Positions 9,207-18,088 of a stretch of DNA of 64,000 nucleotides are shown piece after piece. A model generated the notes under the pieces. It was not told the DNA's origin, made no database searches, and was given only the letters and a program-made list of their open reading frames with translations. The position numbers were made by a program, and so were the translations under genes. Source of the stretch: Pseudomonas psychrophila. Its GTDB lineage: Bacteria > Pseudomonadota > Gammaproteobacteria > Pseudomonadales > Pseudomonadaceae. Numbering within the stretch: the first letter of the stretch is position 1; every line of letters starts with the position of its first letter. The stretch is from positions 1 to 64,000 of the forward strand of contig NZ_JYKZ01000004.1 in the NCBI RefSeq assembly GCF_001043005.1. The letters run 5' to 3'.

Positions 9207-10025
9207 TCAACGCTGCAGGATAAAACGCTCAATGACCTGGGCAACACCGTCATCAACGTTGCTGCCGGTGACCTGCATCGCCTGCTCGCGAACCTGCGCT
9301 TCGGCCTGCCCCATGGCTATCGACAGGCCGGCACGATGGAACATCGCCGGATCATTGCCGCCATCACCGATCGCTGCCGTACGTTCAAGAGGGACCCCCA
9401 AATGTTCGGCCAGAGCTGCAAGGGCATCACCTTTATTGGCCTGGCGTGCGGTGATATCCAGATATCGGGCCTGGGAGCGGCTGGCCGATGCCTCACCACT
9501 CAACACCTGTTGCAAGCGCTGCTCAAGCGCCACCAGCAGTGGCGCATTACTGGTAGTGGCCACAATCTTGTCCACACGATGCAAATAAGGCTCAAAACTC
9601 TCAACTACCTGCGGCGCGTAACCGAGGCCCTGTTGTTCGTGGGCGACCATCGGACCAAGCGGATCGCGCAACAGCCACTCATCGTCGGCAAATACCCAGA
9701 TCTCGACATCATGCTCGGCCAACAGGGCCAGGGTCTTCAACACGGCCTCGTACGGCACATGATGCGACTGCAAGTAGCTGCCATCGGCATTAACCAGAAC
9801 GCCGCCGTTGAATCCTGCGGTGGGCAATTCAATGCCCAACTGCCGGATATATTCGCGCATGGCCCTGGGCGGGCGGCCTGTAGCCAGGGTGAAATGAATG
9901 CCTGCGGCCTGTAACGCCTTGACCGCCGCCAGATTGCGCGGGCTGATCGTGTGATCGGGCAGTAGCAAGGTGCCATCCATGTCACACAGTACCAATTGAA
10001 TGGAGTCTTGCTTCACGTCACTCAT
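9207..10025 (-). CDS. HAD-superfamily phosphatase, Cof type (HAD-IIB)
   Basis: A 272-residue cytosolic hydrolase with the motif LCDMDGTLL (nucleophile Asp and acid Asp), threonine motif II in FTLATGRP, and the late motif IGDGGNDPAMF that holds the metal. The type IIB cap lies between them. Cof-type enzymes dephosphorylate sugar phosphates, FMN or PLP; the substrate is unknown here. Its start codon overlaps the zwf stop by 4 bases (ATGA), so it is translationally coupled and probably belongs with hexose-phosphate metabolism. It stands where pgl is often found in other Pseudomonas zwf operons, but it is not a 6-phosphogluconolactonase by sequence. Confidence 0.85.
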   Translation of the reverse strand: MSDVKQDSIQLVLCDMDGTLLLPDHTISPRNLAAVKALQAAGIHFTLATGRPPRAMREYIRQLGIELPTAGFNGGVLVNADGSYLQSHHVPYEAVLKTLALLAEHDVEIWVFADDEWLLRDPLGPMVAHEQQGLGYAPQVVESFEPYLHRVDKIVATTSNAPLLVALEQRLQQVLSGEASASRSQARYLDITARQANKGDALAALAEHLGVPLERTAAIGDGGNDPAMFHRAGLSIAMGQAEAQVREQAMQVTGSNVDDGVAQVIERFILQR

Positions 10026-11545
10026 CCTATGTTGAGCCAGACGCGACCATCGCGAGCCAGCAACTCTTTGGCCGCCTCAGGGCCGTCTTCCCCGGCCTTG
10101 TAAGGCTGAACCTCGCTGTGTTCACGCCATGCGTCCAGAAAAGGCTGCACACCGCGCCAGCCGTTTTCAATATTGTCCGCACGCTGGAACAAGGTCTGGT
10201 CGCCGGTGAGGCAGTCGTAAATCAACGTCTCGTAGCCTGTTGAAGGCTGCATTTCGAAGAAATCCTTGTACGCAAAGCCCAACTCTATATTGGCCATTCT
10301 CAGACCCGGCCCTGGCCGTTTGGCTTGAAGGTCAAACCACATTCCCTCATTGGGCTGGATCTGAATACGCAAATAGTTGGGCTGCAGCCGGTCAACTTCG
10401 GTGTCGCGGAACTGCGCATAAGGTGCAGGCTTGAAGCAGATGGCGATCTCAGTGTCACGCGCACTCATGCGTTTGCCGGTGCGCAGGTAAAACGGCACTC
10501 CGACCCAGCGCCAGTTGTCGATCATCACCTTGAGCGCCACAAACGTCTCAGTGCTGCTGTCGGCAGCCACATTGTTCTCTTCGCGATATCCCACGACCGG
10601 CTTACCGCCGGACTCACCCTGGGTGTACTGCCCGCGTACCGAGTTTTTCAGCGCATCTTCTTTCGACCAGGGGCGGATCGCTCCTATCACCTTGGCCTTT
10701 TCACCGCGCACCGCATCTGCCCCAAAGGCTGCGGGCGGCTCCATCGCCACCATCGCCAGCAGTTGAAACAAATGGTTGGGCAACATGTCGCGCAAGGCGC
10801 CGGTGTGTTCGTAAAAACTGCCACGTGTCTCGACCCCGACGGTTTCGGCCGCAGTGATCTGCACATGGTCAATGTAATGATTGTTCCAGAAGGCTTCGAA
10901 GAGCCCGTTGGAGAAACGGCTGACCAAAATGTTCTGGACAGTTTCCTTGCCCAGGTAATGGTCAATCCGGTAGATCTGCTTCTCGCTCATGACACTCAGC
11001 AGGCACTCATTCAATGCTTGAGCTGTCTGCACGTCAGAACCAAAAGGTTTTTCAATGACGACCCGGCGAAATGCATCGGGGGTTTCCTGGAGCAACCCGC
11101 TGGCGCCCAGCCGCTGCACGACTTCGCTGAAAAAGCGGGGTGCAGTGGCCAGGTAGAACACCGCATTGCCCGTGCCGCTGGCGATGATTTTCTGCTCGAG
11201 CGCCCCGTAGGTGCTGTCATCCAGAAAGTCGCCCTGCACGTAACTGATATTCTTCGCCAGCGAGGCCCACAAATCGGCATTCAAGCCATGCCCGTCAGGA
11301 TGATCCACTTTGCTGGAGGCTTCATTGCGAATGAAGTCCTCCAGCTTTTTGGCAAAACCCTCATCGCTGATCGCATTGTGGTCGACGCCCACAATGCGCA
11401 GGCCATCGTCCAGTAAACCGTCACGACTCAAGTTGTACAGCGCCGGCATCAGCAAGCGCTTTACCAGATCACCGTGGGCACCAAACAAAAACAGTGTGGT
11501 GGGCGGCGCAGGCTTGGCATCTGGTTTACTGGACAGATCAATCAT
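10022..11545 (-). CDS. zwf: Glucose-6-phosphate 1-dehydrogenase
   Basis: A 507-residue enzyme that oxidises glucose-6-phosphate to 6-phosphogluconolactone, the entry to the Entner-Doudoroff and pentose phosphate routes. The N-terminal Rossmann segment [20 protein letters not shown], the active-site signature RIDHYLGKE (substrate-binding His and Lys) and the VIEKPFG loop are all present, and the length is standard. It is the middle gene of a three-gene operon: gnd overlaps its start by 4 bases and the HAD phosphatase overlaps its end by 4 bases. Pseudomonads often carry several zwf copies; this one is paired with gnd. Confidence 0.93.
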   Translation of the reverse strand: MIDLSSKPDAKPAPPTTLFLFGAHGDLVKRLLMPALYNLSRDGLLDDGLRIVGVDHNAISDEGFAKKLEDFIRNEASSKVDHPDGHGLNADLWASLAKNISYVQGDFLDDSTYGALEQKIIASGTGNAVFYLATAPRFFSEVVQRLGASGLLQETPDAFRRVVIEKPFGSDVQTAQALNECLLSVMSEKQIYRIDHYLGKETVQNILVSRFSNGLFEAFWNNHYIDHVQITAAETVGVETRGSFYEHTGALRDMLPNHLFQLLAMVAMEPPAAFGADAVRGEKAKVIGAIRPWSKEDALKNSVRGQYTQGESGGKPVVGYREENNVAADSSTETFVALKVMIDNWRWVGVPFYLRTGKRMSARDTEIAICFKPAPYAQFRDTEVDRLQPNYLRIQIQPNEGMWFDLQAKRPGPGLRMANIELGFAYKDFFEMQPSTGYETLIYDCLTGDQTLFQRADNIENGWRGVQPFLDAWREHSEVQPYKAGEDGPEAAKELLARDGRVWLNIG

Positions 11546-12522
11546 TTTTTAGACGTCTCCACATGGCCACCGAAACCAAAGCGCATGGCCGATAGCATTT
11601 TGTCGCCATACAGGCTTTGCTGGCGCGAACTGTAGCGGGCAAACAGGGCTTGCGACAACACCGGTACAGGTGTCGACTGCTCCATTGCAGCTTCGATGGT
11701 CCAGCGGCCTTCACCACTGTCCGCAACGGCGCCGGAGTAGCCATCCAGAGGCTCGTCAGTGGCCAGTGCATCTGCGGTCAAATCCAGCAACCAGGACGAA
11801 ACAACGCTACCACGACGCCACACTTCAGCGATGTCGCCCAGGTTCAGGTCAAAACGCTGATCTTCAGGCAGGTTCTCACCGCCTTTCATTTTCATCAGGT
11901 TGAAGCCTTCGGCGTAGGCCTGCATGAGGCCGTATTCGATACCGTTGTGCACCATTTTCACGAAATGACCTGCACCGGCCGGGCCCGCATGAATGTAACC
12001 ACGCTCGGCACGATCGTCGTCAGATTTACGGTCCTTGGTACGCGGAATGTCGCCCATGCCCGGTGCCAGAGCAGCGAACAGCGGGTCCAGGTGTTTTACC
12101 ACGGCGGTATCACCGCCAATCATCATGCAGTAACCGCGCTCCAGACCCCAAACGCCGCCCGATGTACCGACGTCAACGTACTGGATGCCCTTTTCAGCCA
12201 GAGACTGCGAACGACGAATGTCATCTTTATAGAATGTGTTACCGCCATCGATGATGATGTCATCGGCGTCCAGCAGCTGGCTCAGGGTCTCGATGGTGTC
12301 TTCGGTCGGAGCACCGGAAGGCAGCATGACCCAGACAGCACGGGGTTTGGCCAGGCCTGCGACCAGCGCTGGCAAATCGGCAACGCCTGTGGCGCCTTCC
12401 TGTTCCAGAGCACTGACAAAGTCGGTATTGCGGTCAAAAACCACGGTTGTATGCCCATTGAGCATCAGACGCCGTGCGATATTCCCGCCCATACGGCCCA
12501 ATCCAATAATTCCCAACTGCAT
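11542..12522 (-). CDS. gnd: 6-phosphogluconate dehydrogenase, decarboxylating (short type)
   Basis: A 326-residue enzyme that turns 6-phosphogluconate into ribulose-5-phosphate and CO2. It has the nucleotide-binding start [19 protein letters not shown], the [10 protein letters not shown] segment, the [19 protein letters not shown] substrate loop and catalytic Lys-His in [14 protein letters not shown]. The length marks the short GndA/YqeC class, many of which prefer NAD; an Asp at the end of the second strand (VVFDRN) supports that preference. The SD is good (GGGAGCAACAG). It is the first gene of the gnd-zwf-phosphatase operon, with the promoter in the 12523-12885 gap. Confidence 0.92.
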   Translation of the reverse strand: MQLGIIGLGRMGGNIARRLMLNGHTTVVFDRNTDFVSALEQEGATGVADLPALVAGLAKPRAVWVMLPSGAPTEDTIETLSQLLDADDIIIDGGNTFYKDDIRRSQSLAEKGIQYVDVGTSGGVWGLERGYCMMIGGDTAVVKHLDPLFAALAPGMGDIPRTKDRKSDDDRAERGYIHAGPAGAGHFVKMVHNGIEYGLMQAYAEGFNLMKMKGGENLPEDQRFDLNLGDIAEVWRRGSVVSSWLLDLTADALATDEPLDGYSGAVADSGEGRWTIEAAMEQSTPVPVLSQALFARYSSRQQSLYGDKMLSAMRFGFGGHVETSKK

Positions 12523-12885
12523 GTACTGTTGCTCCCAACGACAAATAAATAGGTGTACAGCACCTTAGTGCAGCATTGCCCAAGGTGCCCGGTCAGGATC
12601 AGTCCTGACACATGGTGCATAGTTTCGCACAAGGTGAAGGCCAGATTCCCGATTCAATACACTCAACAGACGGACGAAGCAGCAAAGACTGCAAAACTTA
12701 TAAACATTAAGGTCGCCGAATACGCCGACAACCCCCTGCAAGCGCGGCCATTGGCGACAAAGTTTTCACATGCACTTGGAGATACTTGAACACTTTGTGG
12801 CTGCTCATTCGTGAGACAGCCCCCATGTGTTGTGCCTCGATACCCGGCATTAACCCTTCAAGTTAGTTATCAGCTGGAGCGCTGT
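12523..12885. other. Intergenic region between gnd and cptA
   Basis: 363 bases between divergent genes. It must hold the promoters of the gnd operon and cptA. Small inverted repeats such as TCAGGATC...CTGA near 12595-12610 are visible, but I recognise no named operator, RNA gene or repeat. Confidence 0.4.
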
Positions 12886-14628
12886 ATGGGGATGTTTAAA
12901 CGCAGCAACACGTCTGCGAAAGGATTTGACTGGGCGGGCCTTGGCTGGCTGTTCCTGTTCTTTTGGTATTTTTCCGGCATCACCCAGCTACTGATCCAAC
13001 TGACCGGCACCTCCGGGTTTTCGGGGTTTCGCCAGGCCTTTGTGATGAGTGCCATTTGGTTGGCCCCGATGCTGATGTTTCCAAGACACACCCGGGTAAT
13101 GGCAGCCGTTATTGGTGTCGTGCTGTGGGCTTGCTCGATGGCAAGCCTGGGCTACTTCTTTATCTATCAGCAAGAATTCTCGCAAAGCGTCATCTTCATC
13201 ATGTTCGAATCGAACATCTCCGAAGCTGGCGAATACATGACCCAGTACTTCGCTTGGTGGATGGTGCTGGCATTCCTGGCCCATACCGCTTTCGCCGTGT
13301 TCCTGTGGTCGCGCCTGCGTCCGGTATACCTGCCCCCTGCGCAGGCCTGGGCCGCAGCAGTCGCCATTCTGGTAGCGGTTATTGGTTACCCGCTGATCAA
13401 GCAAACGATCAAGCACGATACCCTCGCCTCGGCCATGGAAAGCTTCGAAAGCCGGGTAGAACCCGCGGTGCCGTGGCAGATGGTCGTCGCGTATCGCCGT
13501 TACCTCGAGCAACTGGATAACATGCAAGGCATGCTGGCCAGCGCCAGCAAGATTCCGCCACTGACCAACCTCAAGGACAACGAAGCCGGAAGGCCGACCA
13601 CATTGGTTCTGGTCATTGGCGAGTCGACCAACCGCCAGCGCATGAGCCTCTATGGCTACCCGCGCGAAACCACACCCAACCTCGATAAGCTGCGCGATCA
13701 ACTGGCGATTTTCGACAACGTTATCACTCCGCGGCCTTACACCATTGAGGCCCTGCAACAAGTGCTGACGTTTGCTGACGAAGAAAACCCGGACCTGTAC
13801 CTCAGCACGCCGTCACTGGTCAGCGTCATGAAGCAAGCCGGTTACAAGACCTTCTGGGTCACCAACCAGCAGACCATGACCAAGCGCAACACCATGCTTA
13901 CCACCTTCTCCGAACAGGCTGATGAGCAGGTCTATCTCAACAACAACCGCAACCAGAACGCCCGCCAGTACGACGGGGATGTCATTGAACCGTTCAACAA
14001 GATCCTGGCCGACAGCGCACCGCGCAAACTGATCGTGATTCACCTGCTCGGCACTCATATGAGCTACCAGTACCGCTACCCGCCGACCTTCGACAAATTT
14101 GTCGACCGTACCGGCGTGCCCGTCGGGCTGACCGATGACCAGGTACCGACCTACAACAGCTATGACAACGCCGTCCTGTACAACGACTTTGTGGTGTCGA
14201 GCTTGATCAAGGACTTCGCAAAGACCGATCCCAACGGCTTTCTGCTGTACCTGTCCGACCACGGCGAGGATGTTTTCGACTCGGTCGGGCACAACACCCT
14301 GGGCCGGAACGAAGCCAAGCCGACAGCACCGATGTACACCATTCCGTTCATGGCATGGGCCTCGCCAAAATGGCGTGAAAGCCACACCTGGAATTTCGCC
14401 AGCGACCTTGGCCGCCCTTACAGCAGCTCGCAGTTTATCCATACCTGGGCCGATCTCGCGGGCTTGAGTGCCGACGAACTGGACGACAAAAAGAGCCTGG
14501 TCAGCGATCAGTTTGTCGCCCGCCCGCTGCTGATTGGCGATCCGTACTCGCGCCCACAAAAGGCCTTGATCGACTTCAGCCTGATCAAGCCGAAACCCCC
14601 GGCCGTAGGCAATGTTGCCAAGCAATAA
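12886..14628 (+). CDS. cptA: Phosphoethanolamine transferase CptA-like (EptA/alkaline phosphatase superfamily)
   Basis: A 580-residue inner-membrane enzyme with five N-terminal transmembrane helices (within about 1-180) and a periplasmic sulfatase-like catalytic domain. It closely follows E. coli CptA (577 residues), which adds phosphoethanolamine to the lipopolysaccharide core heptose. The nucleophilic Thr is in VIGESTNRQRMSLYGYPRET, and metal ligands lie in HLLGTHMSY and LSDHGEDVFD. I chose ATG 12886 (MGMFKRS), preceded by GGAG, because the upstream extension to 12811 is not conserved in the family. It could alter surface charge and sensitivity to cationic peptides. A terminator hairpin follows. 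Confidence 0.88.
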   Translation: MGMFKRSNTSAKGFDWAGLGWLFLFFWYFSGITQLLIQLTGTSGFSGFRQAFVMSAIWLAPMLMFPRHTRVMAAVIGVVLWACSMASLGYFFIYQQEFSQSVIFIMFESNISEAGEYMTQYFAWWMVLAFLAHTAFAVFLWSRLRPVYLPPAQAWAAAVAILVAVIGYPLIKQTIKHDTLASAMESFESRVEPAVPWQMVVAYRRYLEQLDNMQGMLASASKIPPLTNLKDNEAGRPTTLVLVIGESTNRQRMSLYGYPRETTPNLDKLRDQLAIFDNVITPRPYTIEALQQVLTFADEENPDLYLSTPSLVSVMKQAGYKTFWVTNQQTMTKRNTMLTTFSEQADEQVYLNNNRNQNARQYDGDVIEPFNKILADSAPRKLIVIHLLGTHMSYQYRYPPTFDKFVDRTGVPVGLTDDQVPTYNSYDNAVLYNDFVVSSLIKDFAKTDPNGFLLYLSDHGEDVFDSVGHNTLGRNEAKPTAPMYTIPFMAWASPKWRESHTWNFASDLGRPYSSSQFIHTWADLAGLSADELDDKKSLVSDQFVARPLLIGDPYSRPQKALIDFSLIKPKPPAVGNVAKQ

Positions 14629-14635
14629 ACAACCC

Positions 14636-14658
14636 GCAGGGCGCCAATGGCGCCCTGC
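14636..14658 (+). terminator. Terminator hairpin after cptA
   Basis: GCAGGGCGCC (14636-14645) pairs perfectly with GGCGCCCTGC (14649-14658) around a 3-base AAT loop, 8 bases after the cptA stop, followed by TCGTTTCC. Confidence 0.75.
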
Positions 14659-14678
14659 TCGTTTCCAGGCACACAGAA

Positions 14679-14697
14679 ATAAATAATTCTCATTATC
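14679..14697 (+). promoter_or_regulatory. Fur box-like site before the siderophore receptor
   Basis: The 19-mer ending in TCTCATTATC agrees with the Fur consensus GATAATGATAATCATTATC at about 12 of 19 positions, with an almost complete right half. It lies 72-90 bases before the receptor start, so iron repression of the receptor is likely. Confidence 0.65.
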
Positions 14698-14768
14698 CTT
14701 AAAGCGCCGCCTTGTCATTCGTTTGAAGCACTAGACAACTTCATAACAACGACAAGGAGTCGGCAGCG

Positions 14769-17012
14769 ATGTTCGCGCCATTTACCCGTTCCATGACCTT
14801 GACCCTAGGTCTTATCGGCACTGCAGTCAGCCCATCATTGTGGGCTGACACCGAGCAGGATGACGTAGAGAAAACCTCCCGTTCACTGGAACTGGGCAGT
14901 ACCAGTGTCACCGCCCAGGGCCTGGGAGCCACCACCGAAAATACCGGTGCCTATACCACGGGCTCGACCAGTACCGCGACCAAACTCAACCTGAGTATTC
15001 GCGAAACCCCGCAGTCGATCTCCGTCGTCACTCGCCAGGAGATGGACGATTTCAACCTCAATACCCTGACCGAGGCCATGCGCCATACCACGGGGATTGT
15101 GGTTCAGCACAATGACTCGGACCGAGTCAGTTACTCGTCTCGCGGCTACACCATCTCCAATTTCCAGATTGACGGGATGCTCAATACGTTCAGTTTTATG
15201 AAAACTGATGCCGACACCATCATTTACGACCGCATTGAAGTAGTGCGTGGTGCCACCGGTCTGACCACCGGCGCAGGCGATCCGTCAGGCACCATTAACA
15301 TGATCCGCAAACGCCCGACCCACGAATTGCAAGCCAAGGCCAGCGCCACGGGCGGCAGTTACGATGACTACTACAGCTATGTCGATGTGGGCGGCCCGCT
15401 GGCTTTCGACGGTCGCTTGCGCGGACGCACCGTACTGTCTTATCGCGACAGCAAATCGTTTCGCGATAACTACGCACTGAAGCGAGAAGTGGCCTACGGC
15501 ATCCTGGAAGCCGACCTGACCGACACTACCATCCTGGCCGTAGGTTACGACTACCAGGACAAGCAGGTGCAAGGTTCGTCCTGGGGGACTACCCCCTATT
15601 GGACCGGCTCGGGCGAAAAAGCCAATTTTGGCCGTTCGACCAACCTGGCCACCTCCTGGAGTTCGTGGCCGATGAAGGACAAAACCGCCTTCGCCACCCT
15701 CGACCAGCAGCTGTCCAATGACTGGCACCTCAAAGCGGCCTACACCCATCGCACCAGTGATGCCGAAGGCAAGGTCTATTACGCAGGGGGCGGCTTCCCC
15801 AATGCCGATGGCACGGGCATGTCAGCCTATAGCAGCCATTTTATCGGCGAAGAAAAAATGACCGCCGTCGACGTCAACATCTCGGGCACTTACCCTTTGT
15901 TCGGGCGTGATCATGAGTTGATGGTGGGTTACGGCCAGGCCAAGAACGACAATACGTCGCCCTTGATGATTAACCTCAACTCAAAAACCTACGACACAAT
16001 CGCGAACTGGCAGGACATGAGTTCGATTCCCAAGTATCAGGACTTTAATACCGGCATTGAAGGCAGCCAAAGCATCGTCAAACAAAAGTCAGGCTATCTG
16101 GCCACACGCTTTAACCTGACGGATGAATGGCATGCAGTGCTCGGTACCCGCTATGGCAGCTGGAAAAGCTCCAATGCCAACTCCGAGTTTGTTGAAGGCA
16201 ATTCAGGCCCTCTCAACCACACGAAAGTCACCCAAACACAAAATGACATCATCACGCCATACGCGGGCTTGCTGTATGACTTCACTGAAGAATTGACGCT
16301 CTACGCGAGCTACACGGATATTTTCAAACCGACGACCAACAAGGGCGCAGGCGATGTGTATCTTGAGCCGGTGGTGGGCAGTAATTATGAGTTGGGTTTG
16401 AAGGGAAGCTTCCTGCAAGAGCGCCTTAATCTGTCGTCAGCCGTGTTCTGGAGCAAACAGGACAACGTGCCGGAAATCGACGATTCAGTCCCTCGCGGTC
16501 CCAAGGGCGAGGAATATTACAAATCAGGCGGCAAGGGTAACAAGATCAATGGCTTTGAGGTCGAATTAGCCGGTGAGGTCATGGATGATTGGAACATGGT
16601 CGCCGGTTACACCTACACCCATTCACGCAACGCCGCAGGGCAACGCATGAATACTGCGTCGCCTTTGAACCTGGTCAAGATCTCGAGCACTTACCGCCTG
16701 CCGGGTGAATGGAGTGCCATGACCGTGGGTGCCGCTGTCAACTGGCAAAGCGATATCTACCGCGCTGGCAACCGCCCTACCGGCGAGAAAAATGATAAAG
16801 GCAACCCGATCACCTTCAAGGAAGACATCACCCAAAAGTCCTACACCCTCGTCGACCTGATGGCCCGATATAAATTCGACGAACACGTGTCGGCGTCCTT
16901 GAACGTCAAGAACCTGTTCGATCAGAAGTATTACGAAAACGTCGGCTTCTATAACGGCGTGTTCTGGGGCGATCCGCGAACAGTGAGCGTCGGTCTGGAG
17001 TGGACGCTCTGA
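14769..17012 (+). CDS. TonB-dependent ferric-siderophore receptor (FhuE/FpvA-like, no signalling domain)
   Basis: A 747-residue outer-membrane barrel. A signal peptide (cleaved after about residue 26, SPSLWA) is followed by a TonB box region (STSVTA), a plug domain starting at SIRETPQSISVVTRQEM and containing IEVVRGATGLTTGAGDPSGTIN, and a 22-strand barrel ending DPRTVSVGLEWTL. Only about 50 residues precede the plug, so the STN domain needed for FecR-type signalling is absent; regulation is probably by Fur through the site at 14679-14697. The sequence looks most like hydroxamate or pyoverdine-type receptors such as FhuE. The siderophore is unknown and no biosynthesis genes are nearby. The last residue is Leu instead of the more usual Phe. 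Confidence 0.88.
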   Translation: MFAPFTRSMTLTLGLIGTAVSPSLWADTEQDDVEKTSRSLELGSTSVTAQGLGATTENTGAYTTGSTSTATKLNLSIRETPQSISVVTRQEMDDFNLNTLTEAMRHTTGIVVQHNDSDRVSYSSRGYTISNFQIDGMLNTFSFMKTDADTIIYDRIEVVRGATGLTTGAGDPSGTINMIRKRPTHELQAKASATGGSYDDYYSYVDVGGPLAFDGRLRGRTVLSYRDSKSFRDNYALKREVAYGILEADLTDTTILAVGYDYQDKQVQGSSWGTTPYWTGSGEKANFGRSTNLATSWSSWPMKDKTAFATLDQQLSNDWHLKAAYTHRTSDAEGKVYYAGGGFPNADGTGMSAYSSHFIGEEKMTAVDVNISGTYPLFGRDHELMVGYGQAKNDNTSPLMINLNSKTYDTIANWQDMSSIPKYQDFNTGIEGSQSIVKQKSGYLATRFNLTDEWHAVLGTRYGSWKSSNANSEFVEGNSGPLNHTKVTQTQNDIITPYAGLLYDFTEELTLYASYTDIFKPTTNKGAGDVYLEPVVGSNYELGLKGSFLQERLNLSSAVFWSKQDNVPEIDDSVPRGPKGEEYYKSGGKGNKINGFEVELAGEVMDDWNMVAGYTYTHSRNAAGQRMNTASPLNLVKISSTYRLPGEWSAMTVGAAVNWQSDIYRAGNRPTGEKNDKGNPITFKEDITQKSYTLVDLMARYKFDEHVSASLNVKNLFDQKYYENVGFYNGVFWGDPRTVSVGLEWTL

Positions 17013-17067
17013 AACGGGGTTTTATCCAGCAGTATGGCGTGCCAGTGACGCTGATAACCCCGATTAT

Positions 17068-17115
17068 TTGAAAGCCCGCGCTGATGCCATCGCGGGCAAG
17101 CCCGACTCCCACAGC
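17068..17115. repeat. REP-like palindrome
   Basis: GCCCGCG (17072-17078) and CGCGGGC (17092-17098) form a stem, followed by AAGCCCGACTCCCACAG, the tail of a common Pseudomonas REP family. It lies between the receptor and the convergent acetyltransferase and may also end both transcripts. Confidence 0.6.
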
Positions 17116-17172
17116 GCTGGATGTCGCACTTGAGGCGTGTGCACGACAGAAACCCTGTGGGGCTCGCCGCCC

Positions 17173-17658
17173 TTACAAATACTTGTTCCAGAACATCATG
17201 CGTCCGTGAGCAGGGTCGAGTTGCCCATCGCTGAAACCAAACTTGCGATAGGACCCTTGTGCCACCGGGTTGCCCTCAAGCACTTCAAGGGTGATCTTGC
17301 AGCAGCCGCGCTCGCGGGCGATGTCTTCAACCTTGAGCAGCATTTTCTGGCTCAGGCCCAAACCACGAAACGAGTCCACCACCGACACATCATGTACGTT
17401 GACCAGCGGTTTGCCGGCAAAGGTCGAAAAACCTTCAAAACAGTTCACCAGACCTGCCGCCTCGCCATTGACGAACGCTAGCACGCTAAACGCATGAGGA
17501 CGCCTCGCAAGCTCTGCTGGCAACTGCGCCAATACGTCCTGTGACAATGCTTCACCGCCCCCCATGGGGTCCTGGGCGTAGTGGTTCAACACGTCTCTCA
17601 GCGCCTGTGCATGAACCGGGTTTGTATAATCAGCTTGAACTACCACGACATCCGACAT
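17173..17658 (-). CDS. GNAT-family N-acetyltransferase
   Basis: A 161-residue acetyl-CoA-dependent transferase. The acetyl-CoA-binding loop is SFRGLGLSQKMLLKVEDIARERG (Q/RxxGxG/A type), preceded by VHDVSVVD and followed by TLEVLEGNPVAQGSYRKFGF, the normal motif order. I chose the ATG at 17658 (MSDVVVV) because GAGGG sits nine bases before it; the ATG at 17679 has no ribosome site. The substrate cannot be told from the sequence. Confidence 0.8.
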   Translation of the reverse strand: MSDVVVVQADYTNPVHAQALRDVLNHYAQDPMGGGEALSQDVLAQLPAELARRPHAFSVLAFVNGEAAGLVNCFEGFSTFAGKPLVNVHDVSVVDSFRGLGLSQKMLLKVEDIARERGCCKITLEVLEGNPVAQGSYRKFGFSDGQLDPAHGRMMFWNKYL

Positions 17659-17745
17659 TACGCGCATCCCTCGACCCATCCTGGTGGCTGTTTATGAGAA
17701 CGCCTGACCTTAGCGCGGCCCATGTTCAGCACACAAGTACCCACT

Positions 17746-18075
17746 TCAGGGTTGGAGCGATGAATCCAGCATCGACATCTGCGTGGCGAGCTGATTTGCA
17801 AAACTGTCGGCATCCGCATAGATCAGTACGTGGCGAAACTGCGAGTTGTCCATTCGAAACTCAGCTTCACCCACGATGCCCCCTCCGGCCATTTCCTGGC
17901 TGATCAGCAGCACGTCATACTCGTTGGTCCGGGCTGCTCTCAAGCTCACCAAGGCCTCAGGGCTGTACAAAGGTGCGATCCGGTAATAACCCAGAAGGTT
18001 GAGGGCCCTTTCCATTTTCAGAGCCTGATCAGGGTCAGTATCGGCAATCAATATGCGTAATGTTTTTGTTGGCAT
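17746..18075 (-). CDS. Degenerate receiver-like protein without phosphoacceptor Asp
   Basis: A 109-residue single-domain protein following the receiver fold: strand 1 and acidic pocket LRILIADTDP, then helix, strand 2 (YYRIAPLYSP), strand 3 YDVLLISQEM and strand 4 HVLIYADAD. Where a receiver carries its phosphorylated Asp at the end of strand 3, this protein has Ser-Gln (LLISQEM), and no clear conserved Lys follows strand 5. It is therefore unlikely to take a phosphate and may act as a docking or decoy partner. The start at 18075 is set by GAGG six bases before the ATG; a longer frame runs back into the kinase gene. It begins 13 bases after the kinase stop, so it is probably part of the same operon. 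Confidence 0.75.
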   Translation of the reverse strand: MPTKTLRILIADTDPDQALKMERALNLLGYYRIAPLYSPEALVSLRAARTNEYDVLLISQEMAGGGIVGEAEFRMDNSQFRHVLIYADADSFANQLATQMSMLDSSLQP

Positions 18076-18088
18076 TTTGGCCTCGTCA

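Noticed and set aside
9207..10025. 6-phosphogluconolactonase (pgl) in the zwf operon
   Set aside because: The protein has HAD motifs (DMDGT, GDGGND) and no lactonase signature.
10325..11416. 363-codon plus-strand frame opposite zwf
   Set aside because: Antisense to a complete glucose-6-phosphate dehydrogenase.
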